A DNA stretch of 11,337 nt from an uncultured Collinsella sp. (GCA_900555225.1 USKL01000026.1:1-11337), one strand, 5' to 3'; positions 1-6,934 are shown, numbered from the stretch's first letter. Numbers and translations are program-made. The notes: generated by a model not told the origin, from the sequence alone.

Positions 1-109
1 CACGGTCAAATGGTACGACGTACCCGCCGCAGCTCACGTAAAGGTCGATCCCGCCACCTTCCGCCCCTGGCGAGCGGCGGACGCCGAGTTTTTCGGCCAT
101 AGGTGCTAG
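1..109 (+). CDS. 3' end of an unrecognised gene (partial)
   Basis: The frame beginning at base 2 is open from the window edge to a TAG at 107-109 and encodes about 35 residues. The composition looks protein-like (it begins TVKWYDVPAAAHVKVDP and ends EFFGHRC). The frame beginning at base 1 is also open but encodes an Arg-rich, low-complexity peptide typical of a shadow frame. I do not recognise the family from so short a C-terminus, so no function is given. It lies in the same direction as the ATPase gene that follows, but 90 nt with a promoter-like repeat array separate them, so the next gene probably has its own transcript. Confidence 0.5.
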   Translation, partial: TVKWYDVPAAAHVKVDPATFRPWRAADAEFFGHRC

Positions 110-135
110 AGGGTCAGACTCTTTGCCGCATTTAA

Positions 136-173
136 TTGGTATAACTCGGTACAAGTTGGTATAACTATTACCA
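136..173 (+). promoter_or_regulatory. Three tandem 10-bp repeats plus inverted half-site (operator), overlapping a likely promoter
   Basis: Three abutting decamers are visible: TTGGTATAAC (136-145), TCGGTACAAG (146-155) and TTGGTATAAC (156-165). The first and third are identical, and the array is phased at one helical turn. The last decamer also forms an inverted pair, TGGTA (157-161) with TACCA (169-173). The same bases give a sigma-70-like promoter: TTGGTA (136-141) as -35, an 18-nt spacer, and TATAAC (160-165) as -10, with transcription expected near 172. A protein bound to the array would cover the promoter, so repression is the simplest reading. The binding protein is unknown; a GntR-type or winged-helix regulator, or the downstream ATPase itself, are possibilities only. 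Confidence 0.55.
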
Positions 174-187
174 GGGTTTGCCAATCC

Positions 188-194
188 GAGGAGG
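188..194 (+). promoter_or_regulatory. Strong ribosome binding site fixing the ATPase start
   Basis: GAGGAGG lies 5 nt before the ATG at 200. This fixes the start of the first AAA+ gene and implies efficient translation. Confidence 0.75.
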
Positions 195-199
195 CCGAC

Positions 200-1318
200 A
201 TGAATCCAAATCCCTTTAAGCCCACGGCTGGCAAGCGGCCTCCGATGCTCGTCGATCGCGAGACGGTCATTGAGGATTTCGAGGAAGGGCTCGATAACGG
301 TGCCGGGGCGCCGGGCAGGCTCATGCTCATTACGGGAAACCGCGGCTGTGGCAAAACGGTTCTCTTGCGGGAACTGCAGCGTTTAGCTAGCGAGCGCGGA
401 TGGGCGGTTATCTCCGATTCCGCTTCGCTTGGGCTGTGCGACCGCCTAGCCGATGCGCTTCGCTCGAATAAACCCGTTGTGACGTCAATGGAGTTCGGTC
501 CGTCGTTTGGCCGGATGTCAGTCGAGGCGGCGCGAGCAAAGGGCGAAACGTTGCGAGGGCTGGTCAACGAGCGCCTCAAGAAGCTCGGTCCAGGCAAGGG
601 CATACTGTTTGCGATTGACGAGGCGCAATCTGCGTCTATCGAGGAACTGGCGGCTCTTGCCGTTCTCTATCAGCAGGTGCTCGGAGACCAGGATGCCACG
701 GGCTTGTCCGATAGCGACCAGCGCGGTCTTGCGCTGGTGTTCGCCGGCTTACCCAGTATGGTTGACGATCTGCTCGAAGAGCCGAGCGTGACGTTTTTGC
801 GGCGTGCCCAGCAGCGTACGTTGGGGGCGATCTCTTTGCCCAAGGTACGCGATTCGTATATCCAGACGGTCAAAGACGCTGGTCTTTACGTTGACGCGGA
901 GACGGCGGACCTTGCGGCCCACAAGAGCATGGGGCATCCCTATATGGTTCAGCTGGTGGGATATTACATGTGGCGGTCTGCTGTCCGGCGTGGCTCGCAG
1001 GTCATCGAAAGGCGCGATGTCGAGGATGGCCATGCGGATGCCGTCTCCGAGTTCTACGAAGCGGTTGACGCGCCTCTGTATTACGGGCTGCACAGTCCAC
1101 AGCGCCTCTTTATCGAGGCCATGGCGGTTGACGAGGGCAAACCGACGCGCATGGCGGATATCATTGAGCGCTGCGAGCGTACCCAGAGCTGGGCGAGTAA
1201 ATATCGCGCAAGCCTGATTCGTGAGCGCGTCATCGAGGCTGCTGGATACGGCCTCGTCCGGTTTACCGTGCCCATGCTGGGCGCGTACATTCGCGATCGA
1301 GTTTTATGGCATGAGTAG
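200..1318 (+). CDS. AAA+ ATPase with C-terminal winged helix (Orc1/Cdc6-like ATP-binding protein), paralog 1
   Basis: The product is a cytoplasmic 372-residue P-loop ATPase. A short NPFKPTAG leader and an LVDRE box (17-21) precede the Walker A motif GNRGCGKT (46-53). Walker B is ILFAIDEA (135-142), with D140 and E141 as Mg-binding and catalytic acids. A strand ending LVFAGLP (179-185) and the helix FLRRAQQR (199-206) match the sensor-1 and arginine-rich region of STAND/Orc-type AAA+ proteins. The last 100 residues look like a winged helix ending YGLVRFTVPMLGAYI. It is clearly paralogous to the minus-strand ATPase at 3865-4965, with the same motif order and similar length. The uvrA-like gene follows within about 10 nt, so the two are probably cotranscribed. 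The family is usually annotated only as ATP-binding protein; its substrate is unknown, and DNA binding is inferred from the winged helix. Confidence 0.85.
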   Translation: MNPNPFKPTAGKRPPMLVDRETVIEDFEEGLDNGAGAPGRLMLITGNRGCGKTVLLRELQRLASERGWAVISDSASLGLCDRLADALRSNKPVVTSMEFGPSFGRMSVEAARAKGETLRGLVNERLKKLGPGKGILFAIDEAQSASIEELAALAVLYQQVLGDQDATGLSDSDQRGLALVFAGLPSMVDDLLEEPSVTFLRRAQQRTLGAISLPKVRDSYIQTVKDAGLYVDAETADLAAHKSMGHPYMVQLVGYYMWRSAVRRGSQVIERRDVEDGHADAVSEFYEAVDAPLYYGLHSPQRLFIEAMAVDEGKPTRMADIIERCERTQSWASKYRASLIRERVIEAAGYGLVRFTVPMLGAYIRDRVLWHE

Positions 1319-1328
1319 GGTGATAAAG

Positions 1329-3824
1329 GTGACGGAACAGAAGATGAGCCCACAGGCTATCGAGGTGCGTGGCGCGCGTGTACACAACCTCAAGGACATC
1401 GATATCGATATTCCGCTGGGAAAGCTCGTGGGTATTGCCGGCGTGTCGGGCTCGGGCAAGAGTTCGCTGGCACTGGGAGTTCTTTATGCCGAGGGCTCGC
1501 GTCGTTACTTGGAGGCGCTTAGCACCTTTACTCGACGTCGCCTGACGCAGGCCGAGCATGCCCAGGTGGACGAGGTTCTGCACGTGCCGGCGGCGCTCGC
1601 ATTGCATCAGCGCCCCAGCGTGCCGGGCGTGCGCTCGACCTTTGGTACCATGACCGAGCTCAACAATAGCCTGCGTCTACTCTTTAGCCGCTGCGCCCAT
1701 CACGTCTGCCCGCATTGCGGGGCGCGTGTGGAGCCGAGCCTTAACGTGGCTGCGGGCCTGTCGCTCACGTGCCCCGCATGCGGCCGCGAGTTCTACGCGC
1801 CGGGTGCCGAGGACCTTGCCTTTAACAGCGGCGGTGCGTGCTCTACCTGCGGCGGCACTGGTGTCATGCGCGAGGTGGACGAGGCGAGCCTGGTGCCCGA
1901 CGAGTCAAAGACCATCAACGAAGGCGCGGTGCTTCCCTGGGGTACGCTCATGTGGGATCTGATGAAGCAGGTAGCCGGCGAGATGGGCGTGCGCACCGAC
2001 GTGCCGTTTAACCAGCTCACGCCTCAAGAGCGCGACATCGTGTTTCATGGTCCGGCGGTTAAGAAGCACATTCTCTACGTCCCCAAAAACGGTGAGGGCG
2101 CCACGCCACTCGACTTTACCTACTACAACGCCGTCTATACCGTCGAGAATGCGCTCGCCAAGGTTAAGGACGATAAGGGGCTTAAGCGTGTAGCTCGCTT
2201 TTTGTGCGAGAGGCCATGCCGTGACTGTGGTGGCACGCGTCTCTCCGAGGCTGCGCGCCAGCCCCAGGTGCGCGGTATCAATCTGGCGCAGGCGGCGGCC
2301 ATGACGCTGGGCGAGGCGATTGAGTGGATGCGCGGGGTGCCTGCATCCTTGCCGCCCGAGATGCGGCCCATGGCGACGGATATCTGCGATTCGTTTTTGA
2401 GCGCGGCCCGTCGTCTGGTCGACCTGGGTCTCGATTACCTTTCGCTCGATCGCGCCGGCGCCACGCTCTCCACGGGTGAGCGCCAGCGCGTGCAGCTTGC
2501 TCGCGTGGTGCGCAACCGATCGACGGGCGTGCTTTATGTGCTGGACGAGCCTTCGATCGGCTTGCATCCCGCCAATGTCGACGGCTTGGTGGGCGTGATG
2601 CGCGATCTGGTGGATGACGGCAACACCGTGGTTGTTGTCGACCACGATACACGTGTGCTGGCGGAAGCCGACTATCTGGTCGAGATGGGCCCCGTTGCCG
2701 GAGCAGGCGGCGGCAATGTGATCGCCGCTGGTACGGTAGACGAGGTCGAGCAATCGCAGAGCAGTCGCATCGCGCCGTTTTTGCGCGCCGAGCCCAAGCG
2801 CTTGCGTCCGCAGGTGACTGACGACGAAATGTTCGACCAGGGCCATATCCGCATGGCGACCGATGCCATCCATACCGTCAAGCCGCTCGAAGTCGATATC
2901 CCGCGCGGTCGCTTGGTTGCGGTTACGGGTGTTTCGGGTTCGGGCAAGACGACGTTGGTGCTCGAGACGCTCATCCCGGCACTCAAGGCGCAGGCAGCTG
3001 GCGAGCGCCTGCCGGGGCACGTGCGTTGGGTCGATGCCGAGGGTATTGCCCGCGCAAACCTGATTGACGCTACGCCCATCGGCGCCAACGTGCGCTCGAC
3101 GGTAGCGACTTATGCTGACATCCATGACGAGCTGCGCCGCGCCTTCGCCCGTACGCCCGAGGCCAAGGCGGCCGGCTACAAGGCGGGTGCCTTTAGCTAC
3201 AACACCGGTGCCTTGCGCTGCCCTACGTGCGACGGCACGGGATCGATATCGCTCGACGTGCAGTTTTTGCCCGATGTCGAGATCGTCTGCCCGGCATGCC
3301 GCGGCTCACGTTATGCAGACGCGGCTTCGCATATCCATCGTGAGGGCAAGGACGGGAGCCTGCTTACGTTGCCGCAGCTCATGGATATGAGTGTGGACGA
3401 GGCCCTCGACGCCACGGTGGGACTCAAGAAAGTCCAGGCGCGCTTGCAGACCTTGCACGACCTAGGCTTGGGCTATCTCACACTCGGTGAGCCCACGCCG
3501 GCGCTCTCGGGCGGCGAGGCACAACGCCTTAAGCTCGCGAGCGAGATGGGCCGCGTGCAGGATGATGCCGTATTCGTATTTGACGAGCCTACGATCGGCC
3601 TGCATCCGCTCGATGTTCAGGTGCTGTTGAACGTGTTTGATGGCCTCGTTGCCAAGGGCGCCACGGTTATCGTGATCGAACACGATCTCGACCTTATCCG
3701 CAATGCCGATTACGTGATCGACATGGGCCCGGGCGGCGGCGACACAGGCGGGCGAGTCGTCTGTGCCGGCACGCCGACGGATATCGCTGCCTGCCCCAAG
3801 GGCGTTACTGGCCGCTACCTATAG
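1329..3824 (+). CDS. Class II UvrA-like ABC ATPase (UvrA2 type, no UvrB-binding domain)
   Basis: The 831-residue product has two UvrA ATPase modules. The first has Walker A GVSGSGKS (38-45), signature LSTGERQR (from 380) and Walker B with D406/E407. The second has Walker A (534-541), signature LSGGEAQR (726-733) and Walker B with D752/E753. Cys pairs fit Zn sites: 127/130 with 148/151; 171/174 with 297/300; 631/634 with 654/657. The segment of about 115-120 residues that binds UvrB in canonical UvrA (about 940 aa) is absent, since the first zinc-finger Cys follows directly on the LRLLFSR stretch. UvrA2-type proteins are linked to DNA-damage or drug tolerance, partly independent of UvrB. The start is uncertain. 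GTG at 1329 has AGGG 8 nt upstream. ATG at 1311 would overlap the preceding stop, and ATG at 1344 is also possible. Confidence 0.85.
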   Translation: MTEQKMSPQAIEVRGARVHNLKDIDIDIPLGKLVGIAGVSGSGKSSLALGVLYAEGSRRYLEALSTFTRRRLTQAEHAQVDEVLHVPAALALHQRPSVPGVRSTFGTMTELNNSLRLLFSRCAHHVCPHCGARVEPSLNVAAGLSLTCPACGREFYAPGAEDLAFNSGGACSTCGGTGVMREVDEASLVPDESKTINEGAVLPWGTLMWDLMKQVAGEMGVRTDVPFNQLTPQERDIVFHGPAVKKHILYVPKNGEGATPLDFTYYNAVYTVENALAKVKDDKGLKRVARFLCERPCRDCGGTRLSEAARQPQVRGINLAQAAAMTLGEAIEWMRGVPASLPPEMRPMATDICDSFLSAARRLVDLGLDYLSLDRAGATLSTGERQRVQLARVVRNRSTGVLYVLDEPSIGLHPANVDGLVGVMRDLVDDGNTVVVVDHDTRVLAEADYLVEMGPVAGAGGGNVIAAGTVDEVEQSQSSRIAPFLRAEPKRLRPQVTDDEMFDQGHIRMATDAIHTVKPLEVDIPRGRLVAVTGVSGSGKTTLVLETLIPALKAQAAGERLPGHVRWVDAEGIARANLIDATPIGANVRSTVATYADIHDELRRAFARTPEAKAAGYKAGAFSYNTGALRCPTCDGTGSISLDVQFLPDVEIVCPACRGSRYADAASHIHREGKDGSLLTLPQLMDMSVDEALDATVGLKKVQARLQTLHDLGLGYLTLGEPTPALSGGEAQRLKLASEMGRVQDDAVFVFDEPTIGLHPLDVQVLLNVFDGLVAKGATVIVIEHDLDLIRNADYVIDMGPGGGDTGGRVVCAGTPTDIAACPKGVTGRYL

Positions 3825-3825
3825 A

Positions 3826-3860
3826 CAATGAGGCAAAGGGACAGTCCCTTTGCCTCATTG
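3826..3860. terminator. Perfect 17-bp inverted repeat between convergent genes; bidirectional terminator and REP-like element
   Basis: Arms 3826-3842 and 3844-3860 are exact reverse complements around a single central A; the core is GGCAAAGGGAC/GTCCCTTTGCC. The element fills almost all of the 40 bp between the stop of the uvrA-like gene (3824) and that of the minus-strand ATPase (3865). Its position suits a hairpin ending both transcripts, although neither side has a long T-run. A degenerate copy of the same core occurs at 5083-5115, so it is better viewed as a dispersed REP/MITE-like palindrome that may also terminate transcription. Confidence 0.75.
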
Positions 3861-3864
3861 ATAC

Positions 3865-4965
3865 CTATTTCACGCATTGAGCTGCGAGATAGTCGCGGAA
3901 GAATGGCAATTCAAATGCGACGAGCCCTCGTCCTCGCTCCCCGATGATGCCGGCGTCTATCATGCGGCGTCGGTAGCGGGAGACCTGCTGCGGCGAACGC
4001 TTAAGGCGCTCGACAAGGTCAGCGGTGGTGGACTCTTCCTCGTCATCGAGCATGGCGATGAGGAATCGCTTGTCCTCTGCCGTGAGTTCCCGATAGGTTG
4101 CCGCGAGGATTCGGTCGTCCATCTCGTCGCGCGCGATTTTGATTCCCAGGTCAAAGTCGCGTAACGAGATTTCCTTCGAATCGCTTGTGAGGTCCCAGGC
4201 ACGGTAGCCTACGAGTTGCAATAGGAAGGGAAAACCAGAGATCGAGCGAACGGCTCGATCGATTCCCTCAGCATCTGCCAGGCGATCGTTTTCCTGGATT
4301 GTGCGAATCAAGGCCTCGCGCACGTCATAGTCGGCAATGCGGCCCAGATGATATTGTTGGGCGCGGCGAAGGAACGAGACCGTCTTGTGGTTCAGTAGCG
4401 TCGATACGTTGTTGGGAAGTCCCGCCATGAGCAGAGCGACGCGTTTCCCATCGGTCACAAAGTGCTGATACGTCGCTGCGAGCTGAATCATCTCGTTGAG
4501 TGTCGGGTCCACCTCGTCAACCGTGACGAGCAGACCGGTGCCCGCCTCGTTGAGCTGGTCGATGATGTCGCTCATGCGATAACGCCAGGTTGAGGCATCG
4601 TGAACGCGACTGACCTCGATGCTGCCGAGCGGTGCAATTCCGAGACCGGTGACTTCGAAGTGGCTGGACGGGTCGATAAGATGGCCGGCAGCACGTTTCG
4701 CCCCGAGCTCGATTTCCTCAAGCATTCCCGGGAGCGCGGTCGTCTTTACGGCAATCCAGCCGTGGGATTCCGCCCTTGTCGCGAGCGACGACATGAGAGC
4801 GGTTTTACCGGTTCCACGCGCGCCTGAGAAGATCGAGGTTAATTCTGGGCGCCTGCGCTGGCTCAAGAAGGCACGGTCCAAATCCCGAATAATCTGTTGT
4901 CTGCCAGCGAGATGGGCAGGAACTTCGCCAAAGCTAGGGGTAAACGGGTTCTCGAGATATTTCAC
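3865..4965 (-). CDS. AAA+ ATPase with C-terminal winged helix (Orc1/Cdc6-like ATP-binding protein), paralog 2
   Basis: A 366-residue cytoplasmic ATPase paralogous to the protein at 200-1318. It has an ENPFTPSFG leader, an LAGR box (19-22), Walker A GARGTGKT (48-55) and Walker B LLVTVDE (145-151; D150, E151). A strand LLMAGLP and the helix SFLRRAQQY follow, as in the paralog. The C-terminus is winged-helix-like: a TADLVERL helix, the likely recognition helix PQQVSRYRRRMID, then GRGLVAFELPFFRDYL. The GTG start at 4963-4965 is preceded by AAGGAG with a spacing of about 6 nt. It converges on the uvrA-like gene rather than sharing its operon, and lies between two REP-like palindromes (3826-3860 and 5083-5115), so it may have arrived as a unit or by duplication. 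Nucleic-acid binding is inferred; substrate and partner are unknown. Confidence 0.85.
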   Translation of the reverse strand: MKYLENPFTPSFGEVPAHLAGRQQIIRDLDRAFLSQRRRPELTSIFSGARGTGKTALMSSLATRAESHGWIAVKTTALPGMLEEIELGAKRAAGHLIDPSSHFEVTGLGIAPLGSIEVSRVHDASTWRYRMSDIIDQLNEAGTGLLVTVDEVDPTLNEMIQLAATYQHFVTDGKRVALLMAGLPNNVSTLLNHKTVSFLRRAQQYHLGRIADYDVREALIRTIQENDRLADAEGIDRAVRSISGFPFLLQLVGYRAWDLTSDSKEISLRDFDLGIKIARDEMDDRILAATYRELTAEDKRFLIAMLDDEEESTTADLVERLKRSPQQVSRYRRRMIDAGIIGERGRGLVAFELPFFRDYLAAQCVK

Positions 4966-4989
4966 ACGGCTCTCCTTTCACACCGCCGT

Positions 4990-5029
4990 TTAACTTCATT
5001 TTACTTTAGTTAATTCTGATTAAAAGTGA
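4990..5029 (-). promoter_or_regulatory. AT-rich leader of ATPase paralog 2 with 10-bp-spaced imperfect repeats and a -10-like box
   Basis: This stretch is strikingly AT-rich. Read on the minus strand, it holds TAAAGTAAAA followed at once by TGAAGTTAAA (8 of 10 identical), with a weaker third decamer, CAGAATTAAC, just upstream. Inverted pairs are also present: TTAACT (4990-4995) with AGTTAA (5008-5013), and TTAAT (5010-5014) with ATTAA (5019-5023). A good -10 (TAAAAT on minus, 4998-5003) lies within them, but no convincing -35. It is probably promoter plus operator for the gene starting at 4965. The rest of the 143-bp gap holds nothing else I recognise apart from the palindrome at 5083-5115. 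Confidence 0.35.
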
Positions 5030-5082
5030 GGGCCTTTATCTAGAGCATCAATTAGGCGTGTGTGCCATCGACGTGGCGCTCG

Positions 5083-5115
5083 AATGTGGCAAAAGGATAG
5101 TCCCTTTGTCACATT
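5083..5115. repeat. Degenerate REP-like palindrome overlapping the trmL stop codon
   Basis: Arms 5083-5098 and 5100-5115 pair around A5099, with one mismatch and two G-U-type pairs. The core, GGCAAAAGGAT then AGTCCCTTTG, matches the perfect palindrome at 3826-3860. The trmL stop codon (5109-5111) lies inside the right arm, so the element forms the gene's 3' end and could act as its terminator. Two copies 1.2 kb apart bracket the second AAA+ gene. Confidence 0.65.
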
Positions 5116-5708
5116 CCCGGAAAGCCTGCCTGGCGTAGGGCCTCGTAGAGGACGATGGCGGCGCTGTTGGAGAGGTTGAGCGCGCTGATGCGGTAGTCGT
5201 CGGGGTTAACGAAGTTGCCGCAGATATCCTGCTGCAGGATGGCCTCGTGGCTGTCCTCGGTATGCCCGAGCGATTCCTCGTGAGCTTCCCAAGTCTCGGC
5301 GTTATCGAGTGAGTCGCAATCGCGCAGCATGGGGATGCGCTCGCAGCGCTCGGGCGCCGCGGCGAGCAGCTCCTCGGGAATGCCCGAGCTCTCGCTGCCA
5401 AAGACCAAGTAGTCACCGTCACGGTAGGTGCTTTGCGCATAGGTCCTGCGCGCCTTTTTGGTCAGCAGATGCAGACGCTCGTCGGTAGGGGAGAGGCCGT
5501 TACGCGCAAGGAAATCCTCCCAGCTGGCATAGGTCGTCACGTCCAAGTTTTGCCAGTAGCCCAGTCCGGCGCGACGCACCGTCTTGTCGTCGAGCGAAAA
5601 CCCCAGCGGCTCCACCAGATGCAGGCGGGCGCCGGTAACCACGCAGGTGCGGCCGATATTGCCCGTATTGGCCGGAATCTCGGGCGCATACAGCACAATG
5701 TTGAACAT
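5109..5708 (-). CDS. trmL: tRNA (cytidine/uridine-34 2'-O)-methyltransferase, SPOUT family TrmL, with an internal insertion
   Basis: The product (199 aa) is predicted to methylate the 2'-OH of wobble nucleotide 34 in certain leucine tRNAs, using S-adenosylmethionine, as known for TrmL. SPOUT signatures are clear: PEIPANTGNIGRTC (9-22), LVEPLGF (31-37), FGSESSGIP (103-111), and the C-terminal knot segment ALNLSNSAAIVLYEALRQ (176-193). E. coli TrmL is about 157 aa; the excess is mainly an acidic stretch of about 40 residues (131-173) between IPM and the LNLSNS motif, where related enzymes have only a short loop. The ATG at 5706-5708 follows AAGGAG with about 5 nt spacing; the frame is open further upstream but runs through the terminator hairpin, so that extension is rejected. 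The stop lies in a REP-like palindrome. Confidence 0.9.
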   Translation of the reverse strand: MFNIVLYAPEIPANTGNIGRTCVVTGARLHLVEPLGFSLDDKTVRRAGLGYWQNLDVTTYASWEDFLARNGLSPTDERLHLLTKKARRTYAQSTYRDGDYLVFGSESSGIPEELLAAAPERCERIPMLRDCDSLDNAETWEAHEESLGHTEDSHEAILQQDICGNFVNPDDYRISALNLSNSAAIVLYEALRQAGFPGM

Positions 5709-5729
5709 GAATCTCCTTGGCTCAGAACG

Positions 5730-5764
5730 AAAAACCACCACGAAGGGCACCTTCGTGGTGGTTT
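5730..5764 (-). terminator. Rho-independent terminator of the CobW-family gene
   Basis: A perfect 15-bp stem (arms 5732-5746 and 5750-5764, CCACCACGAAGG type) closes a 3-nt loop. Read on the minus strand, a run of five T (5734-5730, partly in the stem) ends it. It lies 39 nt after the CobW-family stop and 23 nt before the trmL start. Confidence 0.8.
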
Positions 5765-5803
5765 GGCGGTTACGTAAGCGGAAAAATACCCGCTTGGATA
5801 AAC

Positions 5804-6934
5804 CTAGGCGCGGTGCCAGTCGGTCAGGCAGGCATCGAGGGAGGAGATGAGCGCATCCTTGTCCATGTGACGGCCGATGATGCACAGGCTCGTCATACGG
5901 TCGCCCGTCTCGTCGTCCCAAATCTGCATGATCTCGGGGTTCTCGTCGATGATCTTCTGTTTCTCGCCCTCGGGCGCCGAGTCGACAAACAGGCCGTTCT
6001 CCATCAGGCGCATCTGGTGGCCGGCCTGCTCAAACATGTAGCACATGTCCGGATCGCCGGTCTGCCACAGCGGGCCTTTGACGCGAATGACCTCGTCGGG
6101 CCACTCCTGCTCAACAAAATCGGTGAACTTCTGCAGGTCAAACGGCTTACGGCGCGAGTACACAAAGGTCTCGATGTCGTACTCGAGCACCTCGGGGTCG
6201 TCGTGCTCCTCGGGATGCTCCATGGCCTCGATCCAAGCGGCGGAGTTGTAGGCGCGCATAAAGTCGAAGCGGTCGGTATCGAGCAGCTCCTCCATGGGGA
6301 CCTCGCCGTTTTGGGCCTCGACGATCACGGCGTCTTTCTGCAGGCTGCGCACGATGGCCTTGAGCTCGGCGATCTGCTCAGGGCTCACGGTATCGGTCTT
6401 GTTGAGGATCAGCGTGGAGCAGAACTCGATCTGCTGGATGAGCAGGCTCTCGATGTCGTCCTCGTCGATATCCTCAGCCAGCAGGTCGCGACCGCCGTTG
6501 AACTCGTCGTACATGCGGGCACAGTCGACCACGGCCACGATGTTGTCGAGCGCGAGCTTAGACTCGCCGCCCACCTTGGCCTCGTCGCAGAAGCTCGAGA
6601 TGGTGTAGGCGATGGGGATGGGCTCGCAAATGCCCGAGGCCTCGATGATGATGTAATCGAAGTTGCCCGAATCGGCGATGCCCTGCAGCTGGTTAGCAAG
6701 GTCGTCCGAAAGCGTGCAGCAAATGCAGCCGTTGGTGAGCGGGATGAGGTCGTCGGTCTCGGAAAGGCCGCCGTCGGCGATGAGGCTGGCGTCCACATTG
6801 ATCTCGCCAATATCGTTGACGATCACGGCGGCGCGGATACCGCCGTCGTTAGCGAGGATGTGGTTGAGCAGCGTGGTCTTGCCGGCACCGAGGTATCCGG
6901 TAAGCATGATGATTTTCACGGGTTTGTTGGGCAT
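5804..6934 (-). CDS. CobW/COG0523-family G3E GTPase (putative metallochaperone)
   Basis: The 376-residue product is a cytoplasmic P-loop GTPase of the G3E class. It has Walker A GYLGAGKT (13-20), the family's metal-binding CxCC motif (C70, C72, C73 in TNGCICC), IEASG (97-101) and the guanine-specificity motif NKTD (178-181). A CobW C-terminal domain follows from about residue 240. COG0523 proteins deliver metals such as zinc, cobalt or iron to client enzymes. The metal here cannot be told; instead of a His-rich loop there are acidic stretches (LLAEDIDEDDIES near 151-163 and EHPEEHDDPE). ATG 6934 is chosen because AAAGGAGG lies about 4 nt upstream. An in-frame ATG at 6955 lacks a ribosome site. 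A strong terminator follows at 5730-5764. Confidence 0.88.
   Translation of the reverse strand: MPNKPVKIIMLTGYLGAGKTTLLNHILANDGGIRAAVIVNDIGEINVDASLIADGGLSETDDLIPLTNGCICCTLSDDLANQLQGIADSGNFDYIIIEASGICEPIPIAYTISSFCDEAKVGGESKLALDNIVAVVDCARMYDEFNGGRDLLAEDIDEDDIESLLIQQIEFCSTLILNKTDTVSPEQIAELKAIVRSLQKDAVIVEAQNGEVPMEELLDTDRFDFMRAYNSAAWIEAMEHPEEHDDPEVLEYDIETFVYSRRKPFDLQKFTDFVEQEWPDEVIRVKGPLWQTGDPDMCYMFEQAGHQMRLMENGLFVDSAPEGEKQKIIDENPEIMQIWDDETGDRMTSLCIIGRHMDKDALISSLDACLTDWHRA

Noticed and set aside
1..102. Open frame starting at base 1 of the window
   Set aside because: It encodes an Arg/Ser-rich peptide typical of an out-of-frame reading; the base-2 frame looks protein-like.
1221..1328. N-terminal extension of the uvrA-like protein from 1221
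   Set aside because: The extra residues lie inside the ATPase gene in another frame and have no family similarity. Starts at 1311-1344 agree with the family N-terminus.
1905..3125. 406-codon open frame on the - strand
   Set aside because: It is antisense to the uvrA-like ATPase modules. Long antisense frames are expected from the GC-biased third codon positions.
5709..5921. N-terminal extension of TrmL to 5921
   Set aside because: It crosses the terminator hairpin and the end of the CobW-family gene. The ATG at 5708 has a good ribosome site and starts exactly at the family N-terminus.
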